Below are positions 42,089-51,142 of a DNA stretch of 64,000 bases, one piece after another (within the stretch, counting starts at the first letter, position 1; each line of letters begins with the position of its first letter). The notes below the pieces were generated by a model, which was not told where the DNA came from, made no database searches, and saw only the letters and a list, made by a program, of their open reading frames with translations. The stretch lies in NCBI GenBank assembly GCA_034926235.1, contig JAYFRE010000034.1, positions 1-64,000 of the forward strand, in the 5' to 3' direction. Position numbers and translations under genes: made by a program. This stretch comes from JAYFRE01 sp034926235. GTDB taxonomy: Bacteria > Pseudomonadota > Alphaproteobacteria > Rhodospirillales > Magnetospirillaceae.

Positions 42089-42682
42089 TTACCGCGTCTT
42101 CGGACAGGGATGACGGGCGGGATTGCGAGAATCGCACAGAACCACGCGGTTCATGAAGGTCAGCCACTGCTTTGTGGTTTCCGCCGGCAGCGGCATCTGG
42201 TCTTTTTCGAAAGCCGGTCCGCGCCAGGCGCGGATAATCAGATAGCTCCGTTCCTTGCCGTTCATCGCTTTGATCAGGCTGATTTCGCCCTTGCCCAGCG
42301 TTTTGGTGCGGGGGCAGGCGATGGCGCGCATGGCGGTATCATAGCCGTTCTCCTGGGCGATGCCGACCGGTCCGGCTCCGACCGAATCGCAGGCGGCTTC
42401 GATCTCGGTCAGCTTGTCCTTTAGGACGTCCTGAGGGGCTTTTTTCGGCGCGCCCTGAGTGACGGCCACCGCCAGCATGTCGCTCCAATTCTCGGCGGTT
42501 TGGCCTTGCGGGGACAATCCGGTGGTTTCGACCCCATCTTCGTTGGCGCTATGGACGATGGTCCAGCCCGAGGGCGGCGGCACGAACAACTGTTCGCCGG
42601 TGGTCTGGGCCAGAGCCGGGCCGGACAAAAGCAGCAGAGCGGCCAGGATGCGTGAAACCGGCGACAGGACGGAGAAGCGCAT
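42089..42682 (-). CDS. Secreted protein of unknown function
   Basis: The 197-residue protein begins MRFSVLSPVSRILAALLLLSG with a signal peptide cleaved around ALA-QTT. The mature part of about 170 residues is soluble with four cysteines (AACDSV, AIACPR, VLCDS, HPCPK), which could form disulphides in the periplasm. I do not recognise a family. It lies 41 bases downstream of mutY on the same strand and probably shares its transcript; it converges with ccrM with 4 bases between stops. Confidence 0.7.
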   Translation of the reverse strand: MRFSVLSPVSRILAALLLLSGPALAQTTGEQLFVPPPSGWTIVHSANEDGVETTGLSPQGQTAENWSDMLAVAVTQGAPKKAPQDVLKDKLTEIEAACDSVGAGPVGIAQENGYDTAMRAIACPRTKTLGKGEISLIKAMNGKERSYLIIRAWRGPAFEKDQMPLPAETTKQWLTFMNRVVLCDSRNPARHPCPKTR

Positions 42683-42723
42683 CGGGAACTTTCATGGAAG
42701 CGGGGTGCCGGATGACTGATCCA

Positions 42724-43773
42724 TTATGACTCGGACTGGGCGTGGTGCGCCAGCTTGCGCATGATCGTAGGCAGCGCTTGATCTCCCAGCCGTTCGACCG
42801 GACACCATGTCCCCAGGCCGGGGTCCGCGTCGGAAACCCGGCTCCGCAGCACGGTCATTTCCAGACGGAAATGGGTGAAGACATGGATCACGGAACCGGG
42901 CAGCGCGGTCCAGCGCGTCGGCGACGGCGCGAAAGCCAGCGCTTCGTCCAGACTCCAACGTGTTTCGCGCCAGGGCGTCGAGGGGATTTCCATCATGCCG
43001 CCCAAAAGGCCTTTTTCAGGCCGCCGGCGCAGCAGCACCACGCCATCCGGCCCAATTGTCCAGAAGGCCACGCCATGGCGGGTCGGGCGGGCGGCTTTGG
43101 CGGTCTTGGCCGGCAGATCGGCGGCGATGCCCCGGCGGCGTGCCAGACAGGGATTCTGCCAGGGGCACAAGGCGCAGGCTGGTGCGCGCGGGGTGCAGAT
43201 CGTAGCGCCCAGATCCATCACCGCCTGGGCGTAGTCGCCCGGACGTTCATCCGGGGTCAGTTCCGCCGCGCGTTCCTTCAGCCGGGGTTTGACGCCGGGC
43301 AAGGGGTCGGTGATGGCGAACAAGCGCGCCATGACCCGTTCGACATTGCCGTCGACCACGGTCGCCTTGCGGCCAAAGGCGATGGCGGCGATGGCGGCCG
43401 CCGTATAAGCGCCGATTCCGGGCAGGGCGCGCAAGGAATCCTCGTCGTCCGGAAAGAGGCCGCCTTGTTCCGCCACGGCCCTGGCGCAGCGGTGCAGGTT
43501 GCGCGCGCGGGCATAATAGCCAAGTCCCGCCCAACGGGTCAGGACATCGTCCAGATCGGCCGCCGCCAGCGCCTGGATGGTCGGCCATCGGTCCAGAAAA
43601 GTGAGGAAATAGGGAACGACCGTCTGTACGGTGGTCTGCTGCAACATGATTTCGGACAGCCATACCCGATAGGGATCGCCCAGCCGACCGGGCGGGGCGC
43701 GCCAGGGCAGGGTGCGGTGATGGCGGTCATACCAGTCGAGCAAACGGCGGGGATCGGGGAAAACTTGCGGCAT
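42724..43773 (-). CDS. mutY: A/G-specific adenine glycosylase
   Basis: Removes adenine mispaired with 8-oxoguanine. From the ATG at 43773 the protein has 349 residues. Key features: SEIMLQQTTVQTVVPYF, the helix-hairpin-helix and catalytic aspartate in LPGIGAYTAAAIAAIAFG and VVDGNVERV, the [4Fe-4S] loop CTPRAPACALCPWQNPC (C-x6-C-x2-C-x5-C), and a C-terminal NUDIX-like domain (VVLLRRRPEKGLLGGMMEIP) that checks 8-oxoG. The much longer in-frame start at 44247 would overlap the divergent DUF721 gene and is rejected. Confidence 0.95.
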   Translation of the reverse strand: MPQVFPDPRRLLDWYDRHHRTLPWRAPPGRLGDPYRVWLSEIMLQQTTVQTVVPYFLTFLDRWPTIQALAAADLDDVLTRWAGLGYYARARNLHRCARAVAEQGGLFPDDEDSLRALPGIGAYTAAAIAAIAFGRKATVVDGNVERVMARLFAITDPLPGVKPRLKERAAELTPDERPGDYAQAVMDLGATICTPRAPACALCPWQNPCLARRRGIAADLPAKTAKAARPTRHGVAFWTIGPDGVVLLRRRPEKGLLGGMMEIPSTPWRETRWSLDEALAFAPSPTRWTALPGSVIHVFTHFRLEMTVLRSRVSDADPGLGTWCPVERLGDQALPTIMRKLAHHAQSES

Positions 43774-43824
43774 TGGCGGCAGACTAGCATAAGATCGGGT
43801 ACGGACGTGACAGCGGAGAGATCG

Positions 43825-44334
43825 ATGACCGCGCCGCCGCGGGACAAAAACGATGATGTGCGCCGTTCGGGGATGGGACCGCGCGCGATCGCCGAAATCA
43901 GCGCCCGGCTGACGCGCAGAGCCTTCGGGCGGCATGGTTTCGCCGAAGCGAGCCTGATCGCCGACTGGCCGCTGATCACGGGCTCGCTCATCGGGTCCTG
44001 GACCATGCCGGTGCGGATCGTTTTTCCGCGCGGCGAACGCAGCGGCGGCGTGCTGCATATCAAGGCCGCTTCCGGGTCGGTGGCGCTGGTGATTCAGCAT
44101 CAGGAACGGCTGATCAAGGAGCGGGTCAACAGCTATTTCGGCTATGGCGCGGTCGCGCGAATCACCCTGATCCAGGGGCCTATCCCTAAACGCGCGGTTG
44201 CGTCCCGCCCCGCCCCGCCTCCCCTTTCCGAGGATCGGGCAAAGCATCTGGGCGGTCTGCTCGCCCCCGTTCCCGACGCCGATCTTCAGGCGGCGCTGGA
44301 CAGACTCGGGCGGCGGCTTGCGGCGGACTGGTGA
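43825..44334 (+). CDS. DUF721 (DciA-like) protein
   Basis: Protein of 169 residues starting MTAPPRDKNDD at 43825. The DUF721 core, with IADWPLITGSLIGSWTMPVRIVFP and SVALVIQHQERLIKERVNSYFGYGAVARITL, resembles the KH-like fold of DciA, the helicase loader found in bacteria without DnaC. A proline-rich link leads to a C-terminal helix. Whether it is the actual replicative helicase loader here is inference from the family. Divergent from mutY by 51 bp, and 44 bases ahead of the DsbA-like gene. Confidence 0.8.
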   Translation: MTAPPRDKNDDVRRSGMGPRAIAEISARLTRRAFGRHGFAEASLIADWPLITGSLIGSWTMPVRIVFPRGERSGGVLHIKAASGSVALVIQHQERLIKERVNSYFGYGAVARITLIQGPIPKRAVASRPAPPPLSEDRAKHLGGLLAPVPDADLQAALDRLGRRLAADW

Positions 44335-44378
44335 AGAATCCTATATATCGTCGCTCGAAGTAGAGTGTGGAGGTCATC

Positions 44379-44960
44379 TTGAAAGCATGGGCGTGTGTGG
44401 TGGCTTTGATGCTGGGGCTGTTCGCCGCCGGCGCCGAAGCGCAGACCGTGGATAAATCCTGGGCCATCGACCATGTGTTGGGACGGGCGGATGCGCCGAT
44501 CACCATCATCGAATATTCCTCGCTGACCTGTTCTTATTGCGCCCGCTTCTATGAAGAGGTCCATCCCCGCCTCAAGGAGGAATGGATCGACACCGGCAAG
44601 GCCAAGCTGATCTTCCGCGATTTTCCCCTGGATTCCGGTGCGCTGGCGGCGGCTCTGATCGCGCAAAGCTCGGGCGACCGCTACTTCGCCTTCCTCGGCG
44701 CTTATTTCAAGGCGCAGCACCAGTGGACCCAAGCCAAGGACCCGCTGGCGGCGATCAAGAATATCGGGCGGCTGGGCGGACTGGATGCGGCGACCATCGA
44801 TGCGGCCCTGACCAATCGCGGCCTGATCCAGGAGCTCAAGAACCGCAAGCAGGACGGTGTCGATCGCTATCATATCGAGGCGACTCCGTCCTTCATCATC
44901 AACGGCAAGCTCCATACCGGCGGGATGTCTTACGACGAATTCGTCAAGCTATTGAAGTAA
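44379..44960 (+). CDS. DsbA-family periplasmic thiol-disulphide protein
   Basis: Start TTG at 44379 preceded by GGAGG at 44369-44373; the product has 193 residues with signal peptide MKAWACVVALMLGLFAAGAEA. The thioredoxin-fold DsbA domain has the active site CSYC in SSLTCSYCARFYEEVHP, the helical insert, and the cis-proline segment EATPSFIINGKL. Closest to the single-domain DsbA/DSBA-like 'thioredoxin domain' proteins of alphaproteobacteria rather than to E. coli DsbA. It probably introduces disulphides into envelope proteins. Followed 25 bases later by smc. Confidence 0.88.
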   Translation: MKAWACVVALMLGLFAAGAEAQTVDKSWAIDHVLGRADAPITIIEYSSLTCSYCARFYEEVHPRLKEEWIDTGKAKLIFRDFPLDSGALAAALIAQSSGDRYFAFLGAYFKAQHQWTQAKDPLAAIKNIGRLGGLDAATIDAALTNRGLIQELKNRKQDGVDRYHIEATPSFIINGKLHTGGMSYDEFVKLLK

Positions 44961-44985
44961 CGGCGGCTTTTGAAAGCAGCTTGAT

Positions 44986-47900
44986 GTGATCCGATTCACC
45001 CGCCTGCGTCTTTCCGGGTTCAAGTCCTTCGTCGAGCCGACCGAAATGGCGATCGAGGAAGGCTTGACCGGGGTCGTTGGGCCCAATGGCTGCGGCAAGT
45101 CCAACCTGGTCGAGGCGCTGCGCTGGGTCATGGGCGAATCCTCGGCGCGGCAGATGCGCGGGTCCGAAATGGACGACGTGATCTTTGCCGGTTCGGCTGT
45201 CCGTCCGCGCCGGGACGTGGCCGAGGTGACGGTGACGTTGGCCAACCGGGACGGGCGGGTGCTGCCCGGCGCGTTCGATCCGGGAGCCGAGATCGAGGTG
45301 ACCCGGCGCATTGCGCGGGGTTCGGGATCGAGCTACCGCGTCAATGGCAAGGAAACCCGCGCGCGCGACGTCCAAACCCTGTTCGCCGATCTGGCCAGCG
45401 GCGCGCGTTCGACCGCCATTGTCGGCCAGGGGCATATCGGCGCGATCATCAATGCCCGTCCGGGCGAGCGGCGCGGATTGCTGGAAGAGGCGGCGGGCAT
45501 CGCCGGCCTGCATGCGCGCCGCTACGAAGCGGAGCAAAAGCTGCGCGCCGCCGAAACCAATCTGGAACGGTTGGAGGATGTCCTCGCCACCCTGGAAACG
45601 CAATGGCAGGGCTTGCGCAAGCAGAGTCGTCACGCTACGCGCTACAAATCCCTGTCGCAGCGAATCCGCGAAACCGAAGCAGCGCTTTTGAACAGCGAAT
45701 GGCGTCGTTGCTCCGCTGTTTGTGACCGGGCGCGGGCCGCTTTCACCGAGATCGAGGCCGGGGTCGAAACGCTGACCGCTTTGGCCGTTCAGGCCGGGGT
45801 TCGGCAGGCCGAGGCGGCGGCGGCGCTGCCCGGATTGCGCGGCATGGATGCGGACGCTTCGGCTCGTCTTCAGCGCCTGCGCCAGACGGCCAATTATCTG
45901 AACGCCGAGGAAAGACGGGCCGAAGCGCGGCGTCAGGATGTCGCCCGCCGGCGGGCGGAGGCCATCGATGATGCCGGCCGCGAAGCGGCGCGCGCGGGCG
46001 ATGCCGCTTCGGCCCTGGCGCGGCTTGGCGAGGAAAGAGAAGCGCTGGAAGCGCTTGTTGCCGGAGAAGGCGACCGTGTGGCCGCCGCCGATGCGCGTCT
46101 TGCCGCCGCCACGGAGGCGGCCAATCTGGCGGATGCCGAGGCGACGCGTCGGCTGGAAATCCTGGCCGCCGCCGAGGCCGCCCGAACGGCTGCCCGCACC
46201 CGTCTGGCCGAATGCGAGGAACGGGTTGCAAGGCTGACGCGCCGCCGGACCGAACTGGATGCCGAGCATGCGCGGGCCGAAAGTGAACGTCTCGATCCGG
46301 CGCGACTGACCGGGGCCGAGATGGATAAGGAAGAGGCCGAGGAATATCTGGAACGATGCCGCGCGCAGCTTGAACAGGCCGAATCGGCGCGCCGCGCGGC
46401 CCGGGAAAGGGTGGATAGGGCGCGGGACGCCGTGCGGAGGCTGGCCGCCGCTCAGGCGGCGTTGCGTGCCGAGGCGGACGGGTTGCGCGCGGTCCTGGTC
46501 CAGGCGAAGGATGCCGCCGGCGCACCGGTGATCGATTCGCTGACCGTCGCGGCGGGATGCGAGGCGGCGTTGGGTGCGGCGCTGGGCGAGGATCTGTCCG
46601 CGCCGGCCGAAGGCGGCGATGCGGCCCGGTTCTGGCGCAAGCTGCCGGATCGGGATGCCGGACCGGCCCTGCCCGAAAATGTGCCGACCTTGGCGGCTTT
46701 CGTCGAGTCCCCGCCGGCTCTGTCCGCCCGCCTTGCCCAGATCGGGTTGGTCGAGGAAGAAGGGCAAGGGGTGCTGCTTCAAGAAAAGCTGGCGGTCGGT
46801 CAAAGGCTGGTGTCGCGCGATGGCGCGTTATGGCGGTGGGACGGTTTCACCCAGGCCGCCGGAACGCCGTCCTCGGCGGCGGCGCGGCTGCGCCAGCAGG
46901 CGCGGTTGCGTATCCTTGATGCCGCTCTTGCCCAGGGCGTAGAGCCCTTGCGCGCCGCCGAAACCGAGGCCGGGGCCGCCGCGAAGGGGGAAGAGGCGGC
47001 CAACACCGCCGAAGCGGCCGCGCGATCGGCGCTGAAAGCGGCGGAGATGGATAGCCGCAAGCGGGCGGAAGCCTATTTCGTCCTGGCGCAGAAAGCGGCG
47101 CGGATCGCCGAGAAACGGGAGGCTTTGGATCGCCGGCGCGCTGAAACGGACGCCGAGGCCGTCGAGGCGGCGTCGACCCAGAAACGCGCCGCCGAGGCTT
47201 TGGCGGGGCTGCCCGATGATACGGACGCGCGCAGCCAGTTGGCCCAATCGCGTGTGCTGGCGGCGGAGGCGCGCACCCGTCTGGTCGAAGCCCGCGCCGC
47301 GCTTGATGGCTTGAGGGGCGAAGCCCTGCAACGCAGCCGCCGGCTCGAAGCGTTGGCGGTGGACGAGGCATCATGGCGGGAACGTGCGGAATTGGCGGAT
47401 TCCCGGCGCAAGGCGTTCGAGGAACGACAGCGCGAGACGGATGAGGAGTTGGCTCATCTGGCCCGGCTGCCGGATGAGATCGGCGAGAAACGCCGCGTTC
47501 TTCTGTCCGAAATCGCGGAAGCGGAGCGCGCCGCGCGGCACGCCGCCGACGCCCTGGTGCTGGGCGAACAGACGGCGGCGGCGGCGGACAAGACCGCGCG
47601 CGAGGCGGAAAACGCCCTGGCAGGCGCGCGCGAAGAGCGCGTCCGGCGCGAGGCGGCGCTTCAGGCGGCTGACCGGGATGTGGCGGCGGTCGCGGCCAGG
47701 ATCGCGGAAACCATGGGCGCGTTGCCCGATCTGGCGGGGAAGGAAAGCAGCGGGGAAAGCGAGGCTGCGCTGCGCCAGACATTGGACCGGTTGCTGCGCG
47801 AGCGCGACGCCATGGGCGCGGTCAATCTGATGGCCGAGACGGAAGCGGGAGAATTGCGTCAGCGCATCGATACGCTGATCGCTGACCGCGAGGATTTGCT

Positions 47901-48459
47901 GGGCGCGATCGCCAAGCTGCGCCGGGGCGTGGCCGAGATCAACCGCGAGGGGCGCGAACGGCTCCTGGCGGCGTTCGAGATCGTGGACCGGCATTTCCGC
48001 GATCTGTTCGTTCGGCTGTTCGGCGGCGGTAGGGCGCATTTGTCCCTGACCGATTTGTCCGATCCTTTGCAAGCGGGTCTGGAAATCATGGCCAGCCCGC
48101 CCGGCAAGCGGCTTCAGGTGCTTTCATTGTTGTCGGGGGGCGAACAGGCGCTGACGGCGCTTGCCCTGCTGTTTGCGGTGTTCCGCTCCAACCCCGCGCC
48201 GATCTGCGTGCTTGACGAGGTCGATGCGCCGCTCGACGATGCCAATGTCGACCGGTTCTGCGCCTTGGTTTCGGAGATGACGGCGGCCTTGGGAACCCGG
48301 TTCCTGGTGGTGACGCATCACCGCATGACCATGGCGCGCATGGACCGTTTGTTTGGTGTGACCATGGCCGAGCGGGGCGTTTCCACCCTGGTTTCGGTCA
48401 ATCTGCAAAAGGCCGAGTCCTTGAGCGAGACGGCTATTCGCGGCGGGTCAACGCCTTGA
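44986..48459 (+). CDS. smc: Chromosome segregation ATPase SMC
   Basis: Condensin ATPase of 1157 residues organising the chromosome. GTG start at 44986 with a weak ribosome site. The N-terminal head has Walker A GPNGCGKSNLVEALRW. Two long coiled coils rich in Ala, Glu and Arg flank a hinge at about residues 505-625. The C-terminal head has the signature LSLLSGGEQALTALALLFAVFR and Walker B ICVLDEVDAPLDDANVDRF. The very Ala/Glu/Arg-rich coiled coils produce long shadow frames on the other strand. scpA and scpB are not nearby. Confidence 0.95.
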   Translation: MIRFTRLRLSGFKSFVEPTEMAIEEGLTGVVGPNGCGKSNLVEALRWVMGESSARQMRGSEMDDVIFAGSAVRPRRDVAEVTVTLANRDGRVLPGAFDPGAEIEVTRRIARGSGSSYRVNGKETRARDVQTLFADLASGARSTAIVGQGHIGAIINARPGERRGLLEEAAGIAGLHARRYEAEQKLRAAETNLERLEDVLATLETQWQGLRKQSRHATRYKSLSQRIRETEAALLNSEWRRCSAVCDRARAAFTEIEAGVETLTALAVQAGVRQAEAAAALPGLRGMDADASARLQRLRQTANYLNAEERRAEARRQDVARRRAEAIDDAGREAARAGDAASALARLGEEREALEALVAGEGDRVAAADARLAAATEAANLADAEATRRLEILAAAEAARTAARTRLAECEERVARLTRRRTELDAEHARAESERLDPARLTGAEMDKEEAEEYLERCRAQLEQAESARRAARERVDRARDAVRRLAAAQAALRAEADGLRAVLVQAKDAAGAPVIDSLTVAAGCEAALGAALGEDLSAPAEGGDAARFWRKLPDRDAGPALPENVPTLAAFVESPPALSARLAQIGLVEEEGQGVLLQEKLAVGQRLVSRDGALWRWDGFTQAAGTPSSAAARLRQQARLRILDAALAQGVEPLRAAETEAGAAAKGEEAANTAEAAARSALKAAEMDSRKRAEAYFVLAQKAARIAEKREALDRRRAETDAEAVEAASTQKRAAEALAGLPDDTDARSQLAQSRVLAAEARTRLVEARAALDGLRGEALQRSRRLEALAVDEASWRERAELADSRRKAFEERQRETDEELAHLARLPDEIGEKRRVLLSEIAEAERAARHAADALVLGEQTAAAADKTAREAENALAGAREERVRREAALQAADRDVAAVAARIAETMGALPDLAGKESSGESEAALRQTLDRLLRERDAMGAVNLMAETEAGELRQRIDTLIADREDLLGAIAKLRRGVAEINREGRERLLAAFEIVDRHFRDLFVRLFGGGRAHLSLTDLSDPLQAGLEIMASPPGKRLQVLSLLSGGEQALTALALLFAVFRSNPAPICVLDEVDAPLDDANVDRFCALVSEMTAALGTRFLVVTHHRMTMARMDRLFGVTMAERGVSTLVSVNLQKAESLSETAIRGGSTP

Positions 48460-48574
48460 ATCAGTTGCCGCAACGCGGTATGAGCGGCCTTGACAGGGAG
48501 GGTTCCATGACCGTAAGGTTCGAGCGCGCTTGGAAGCGCCGCCATCGGGGGAACGACCTGGGGACTGTCCTGTA

Positions 48575-48913
48575 ATGGCCGATGAATCGCCCGATTCGTC
48601 GCCTCTCGACAGACTAGGGGCAAGGCTCGAAGCCGCCCGCGCCCGTGAACGGAACGGGGGGCAGGACGAGAGGGAAGCATCTGGAGCTTCCCGGTCCGCG
48701 TTGGCGCTCGGATTTCGAGTCGTCACCGAAGTGGTGGCGGCGGTTGGTGTGGGTGCGTTGATCGGCTATGGGTTGGACCATTGGCTTGGAAGCACGCCGT
48801 GGCTTATGGTCCTGTTCCTGTTTCTGGGAAGCGCGTCCGGGGTCCTGAACGCTTACCGTGCCGCGCGCCACCACGAAGTGCGCCGCGCCCGGGATGGCCG
48901 GAAGGACGGCTAG
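48575..48913 (+). CDS. atpI: ATP synthase assembly/accessory protein AtpI
   Basis: Membrane protein of 112 residues that starts the Fo operon. After a polar N-terminus the AtpI/AtpQ-type region has two predicted helices (FRVVTEVVAAVGVGALIGYGLDHWLG and PWLMVLFLFLGSASGVLNAYRA). AtpI is thought to help assemble the c-ring. The start MADESPDSS at 48575 is chosen; an in-frame ATG at 48530 exists. It lies 115 bases after smc. Confidence 0.88.
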   Translation: MADESPDSSPLDRLGARLEAARARERNGGQDEREASGASRSALALGFRVVTEVVAAVGVGALIGYGLDHWLGSTPWLMVLFLFLGSASGVLNAYRAARHHEVRRARDGRKDG

Positions 48914-48932
48914 ACAGGAAAGTGCGGCAGCA

Positions 48933-49667
48933 GTGGCAAGCCCGGTCGAGCAATTCAAGATCAAGCCCCTGATTCCACTGGAAGTGGGCGGGGTGGATGT
49001 CTCTTTCACCAACTCCGCCTTGATGATGGTCATCTCGGCGGGATTGATCATCGCTTTCCTGACCCTTTCGGTGCGCGGCCGGGCGTTGGTTCCGGGCCGC
49101 TGGCAGTCGATGGCCGAGGTTTGTTACGAATATGTCGCCGGCATGCTGCGCGAGAATGTCGGGCCGGAGGGGCGGCGCTACTTCCCCTTCATCTTCACCC
49201 TGTTCATGTTCGTGCTGTTCGGCAATCTTTTGGGGATGATCCCCTACAGCTTCACCTATACCAGCCACGTCATCGTCACCTTCGGTCTGGCGGCGGTGGT
49301 GTTCATCGGCGTCACCATCATCGGTTTCATCCATCACGGGATCGGCTATCTGCGCCTGTTCATGCCGCATGGCGCGCCGGCTGTCGCTGCCGTCGTGCTG
49401 GTGCCGATCGAGCTGGTTTCCTATTTGTCACGGCCTTTCAGCCTGGCCGTGCGTCTGTTCACCAATATGACCGTGGGGCATATCCTGCTCAAGGTCATGG
49501 CCGGGTTCGTGGTGTCCTTGGGAAGCATCTTCTTCCTGTTCGGCGCCGTGCCCCTGGCGTTCGACGCGGCCGTCATGGTCCTCGAATTGGGTATCGCCGT
49601 TCTGCAAGCCTATGTCTTCACGGTTCTCTCTTGCATCTATTTGCATGATGCGATCCATATGCACTAA
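48933..49667 (+). CDS. atpB: ATP synthase Fo subunit a
   Basis: Stator channel subunit of 244 residues through which protons pass. GTG start at 48933 (MASPVEQFKIKPLIPLEVGG), matching the family N-terminus. The essential arginine lies in the C-terminal helix segment RPFSLAVRLFTNMTVGHILLK, and LELGIAVLQAYVFTVLSCIYLHDAIH follows, as in all Fo a subunits. About six helices. It follows atpI after 19 bases. Confidence 0.95.
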   Translation: MASPVEQFKIKPLIPLEVGGVDVSFTNSALMMVISAGLIIAFLTLSVRGRALVPGRWQSMAEVCYEYVAGMLRENVGPEGRRYFPFIFTLFMFVLFGNLLGMIPYSFTYTSHVIVTFGLAAVVFIGVTIIGFIHHGIGYLRLFMPHGAPAVAAVVLVPIELVSYLSRPFSLAVRLFTNMTVGHILLKVMAGFVVSLGSIFFLFGAVPLAFDAAVMVLELGIAVLQAYVFTVLSCIYLHDAIHMH

Positions 49668-49720
49668 AGCGAGGCGGAACCAGAGCGTCTTCGGTTTTTG
49701 TTTCTGGAAAGGTAAGGTAC

Positions 49721-49945
49721 ATGGATCCTGAATCTGCAAAACTGATCGGTGCTGGTCTCGCCACCATTGGCGTCATCGGGGCTGGCGTGGGCGTCGGCAA
49801 TGTCTGGGCAGCCTTGATTTCGGCCGTGGGCCGTAATCCGGCCGCCAAGAGCAGCGTCGAGCTTTATGGCTGGATCGGCTTTGCCGTGACCGAAGCCATT
49901 GCGCTTTACGCTCTGGTCATTGCTCTGATCCTGCTGTTCGCTTAA
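49721..49945 (+). CDS. atpE: ATP synthase Fo subunit c
   Basis: Ring-forming proteolipid of 74 residues with two helices: GLATIGVIGAGVGVGNVWAALISAVG, the polar loop RNPAAKS, and LYGWIGFAVTEAIALYALVIALILLF. The proton-carrying acid is the glutamate in FAVTEAIAL. Many copies per enzyme are needed; two hairpins in the following intergenic region may favour this. Confidence 0.96.
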   Translation: MDPESAKLIGAGLATIGVIGAGVGVGNVWAALISAVGRNPAAKSSVELYGWIGFAVTEAIALYALVIALILLFA

Positions 49946-49950
49946 GGGGC

Positions 49951-50016
49951 CGGGGTCCTTAAGACCCCGATCGTTTCTAGGGATGAGCCGGCGGTTGTTT
50001 CAAACAGGCCGCCGGC
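49951..50016 (+). promoter_or_regulatory. Two tandem stem-loops between atpE and atpF'
   Basis: CGGGGTC (49951-49957) / GACCCCG (49963-49969) with loop CTTAA begins 6 bases after the atpE stop. A second, GCCGGCGG (49987-49994) / CCGCCGGC (50009-50016), has a 14-nt loop. Neither has a downstream T-run. They may stabilise the atpE mRNA end or partly stop transcription, raising subunit c relative to b and b'. Confidence 0.55.
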
Positions 50017-50078
50017 CCCGCTCCCTCCCTTGATCAGGACCGTTCCTTGACCGGACGGCCCGAACCTGGATTTCCGCG

Positions 50079-50570
50079 ATGCCCCAATTCGATCCATCCA
50101 GCTATTCGGAGCAGCTTTTCTGGCTGGCCATCCTGTTCGTCGCCCTTTATGTGGTGATGGCGCGGTTGGTTCTGCCCAGGATCGGCGCCGTGCTCGATGA
50201 GCGCCAGCGCCGTATCGACGACAATCTCGACAGGGCCGGCCGGCTTAAGCTTGAGGCCGAGGAGGTCGCCGTTCTTTATGAACAGGCCCTGACCAAGGCC
50301 CGCACCGAAGCGGGGCAGGCGCTCAAAGAAACTCATGAGCGGCTCGAACAGGAAACCGCCCGCCGGCAGAAGGAATTGGGCGAGCGGCTGGAGGAGAGGA
50401 TCAAGGCGGGTGAGGCCCGTATCGCCGAGGCCAAAAGCCAGGCCTTGACCGAGGTCCGGGATGTCGCCGTCGAAACCGCGCGTCTTGCCAGCTCCCGCCT
50501 GACCGGTCTGTCTTTCGACAATGCCGGGATCGCGGCCGCAGTCGAAGCCGTTATCGAGGAGCGCGCCTGA
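50079..50570 (+). CDS. atpF': ATP synthase Fo subunit b'
   Basis: Peripheral-stalk subunit of 163 residues. One N-terminal membrane helix (YSEQLFWLAILFVALYVVMARLVLP) and a long charged helix (EARIAEAKSQALTEVRDVAVETAR) match b'. Alphaproteobacteria and cyanobacteria have b' in addition to b. Its stop shares a base with the start of atpF at 50570. Confidence 0.93.
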   Translation: MPQFDPSSYSEQLFWLAILFVALYVVMARLVLPRIGAVLDERQRRIDDNLDRAGRLKLEAEEVAVLYEQALTKARTEAGQALKETHERLEQETARRQKELGERLEERIKAGEARIAEAKSQALTEVRDVAVETARLASSRLTGLSFDNAGIAAAVEAVIEERA

Positions 50571-51112
50571 TGTTCCCGATCTCTGTCGCCCATGCCGCCG
50601 ACGCCGCTTCCGCGGCTCATGGCGGCGGCTTTTTCTCCCACGCCGAAAATTGGGTCGCCATCATCTTCTTGCTGGTGGTCGGAGCCCTGGCCCGTCCGGT
50701 ATACCGCGCCATCACCGGCGCGCTCGATCTGCGCCGCGAACGGATTCGCATCCGGATCGAGGATGCGGAAAGGCTGCGCGCGGACGCTCAGGCGCTGCTG
50801 GACGAGTATCAAAAGAAACGGCACGAGGCGTTTAGGGAGGTCGAGGAAATCGTCGCCCGCGCCCGCGCCGATGCCGCCCGTATCGCCGAGGACGGCGCAA
50901 AAGCGCTGGAAGCCCAGCTCAAGCAACGCGAGGAACAGGCCGGGGAACGTCTTGCCCAGGCCGAGATCGAGGCGTTGCGCGAAGTCCGGGAACGGGCGGT
51001 GGAGGTCGCTATCGCCGCGACCGCCCGGCTGATGGCCGAAAGGATTGGCCCGGCGGAAGCCAAGGGGCTGATCGACAACGCAATTCAGGATCTGCCCAAC
51101 CGGCTGCACTGA
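50570..51112 (+). CDS. atpF: ATP synthase Fo subunit b
   Basis: Second stalk subunit, 180 residues. A short N-terminal sequence (MFPISVAHAADAASAAHGGG) precedes the membrane helix around FSHAENWVAIIFLLVVGALAR. A long coiled helix follows (RADAARIAEDGAKALEAQLKQREEQAGERLAQAEIEAL). The C-terminal segment, LMAERIGPAEAKGLIDNAIQDLPNRL, completes the family pattern. Last gene of the Fo operon; F1 genes (atpHAGDC) are not in the window, as expected for the split arrangement. Confidence 0.92.
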   Translation: MFPISVAHAADAASAAHGGGFFSHAENWVAIIFLLVVGALARPVYRAITGALDLRRERIRIRIEDAERLRADAQALLDEYQKKRHEAFREVEEIVARARADAARIAEDGAKALEAQLKQREEQAGERLAQAEIEALREVRERAVEVAIAATARLMAERIGPAEAKGLIDNAIQDLPNRLH

Positions 51113-51142
51113 TCCTGGCGCTCTGATCGCTGGGGGCTTCTC

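Noticed and set aside
44944..46803. 619-codon minus-strand frame opposite smc
   Set aside because: Smc head and coiled-coil sequence is clear on the plus strand; the antisense frame is a by-product of Ala/Glu/Arg codons.
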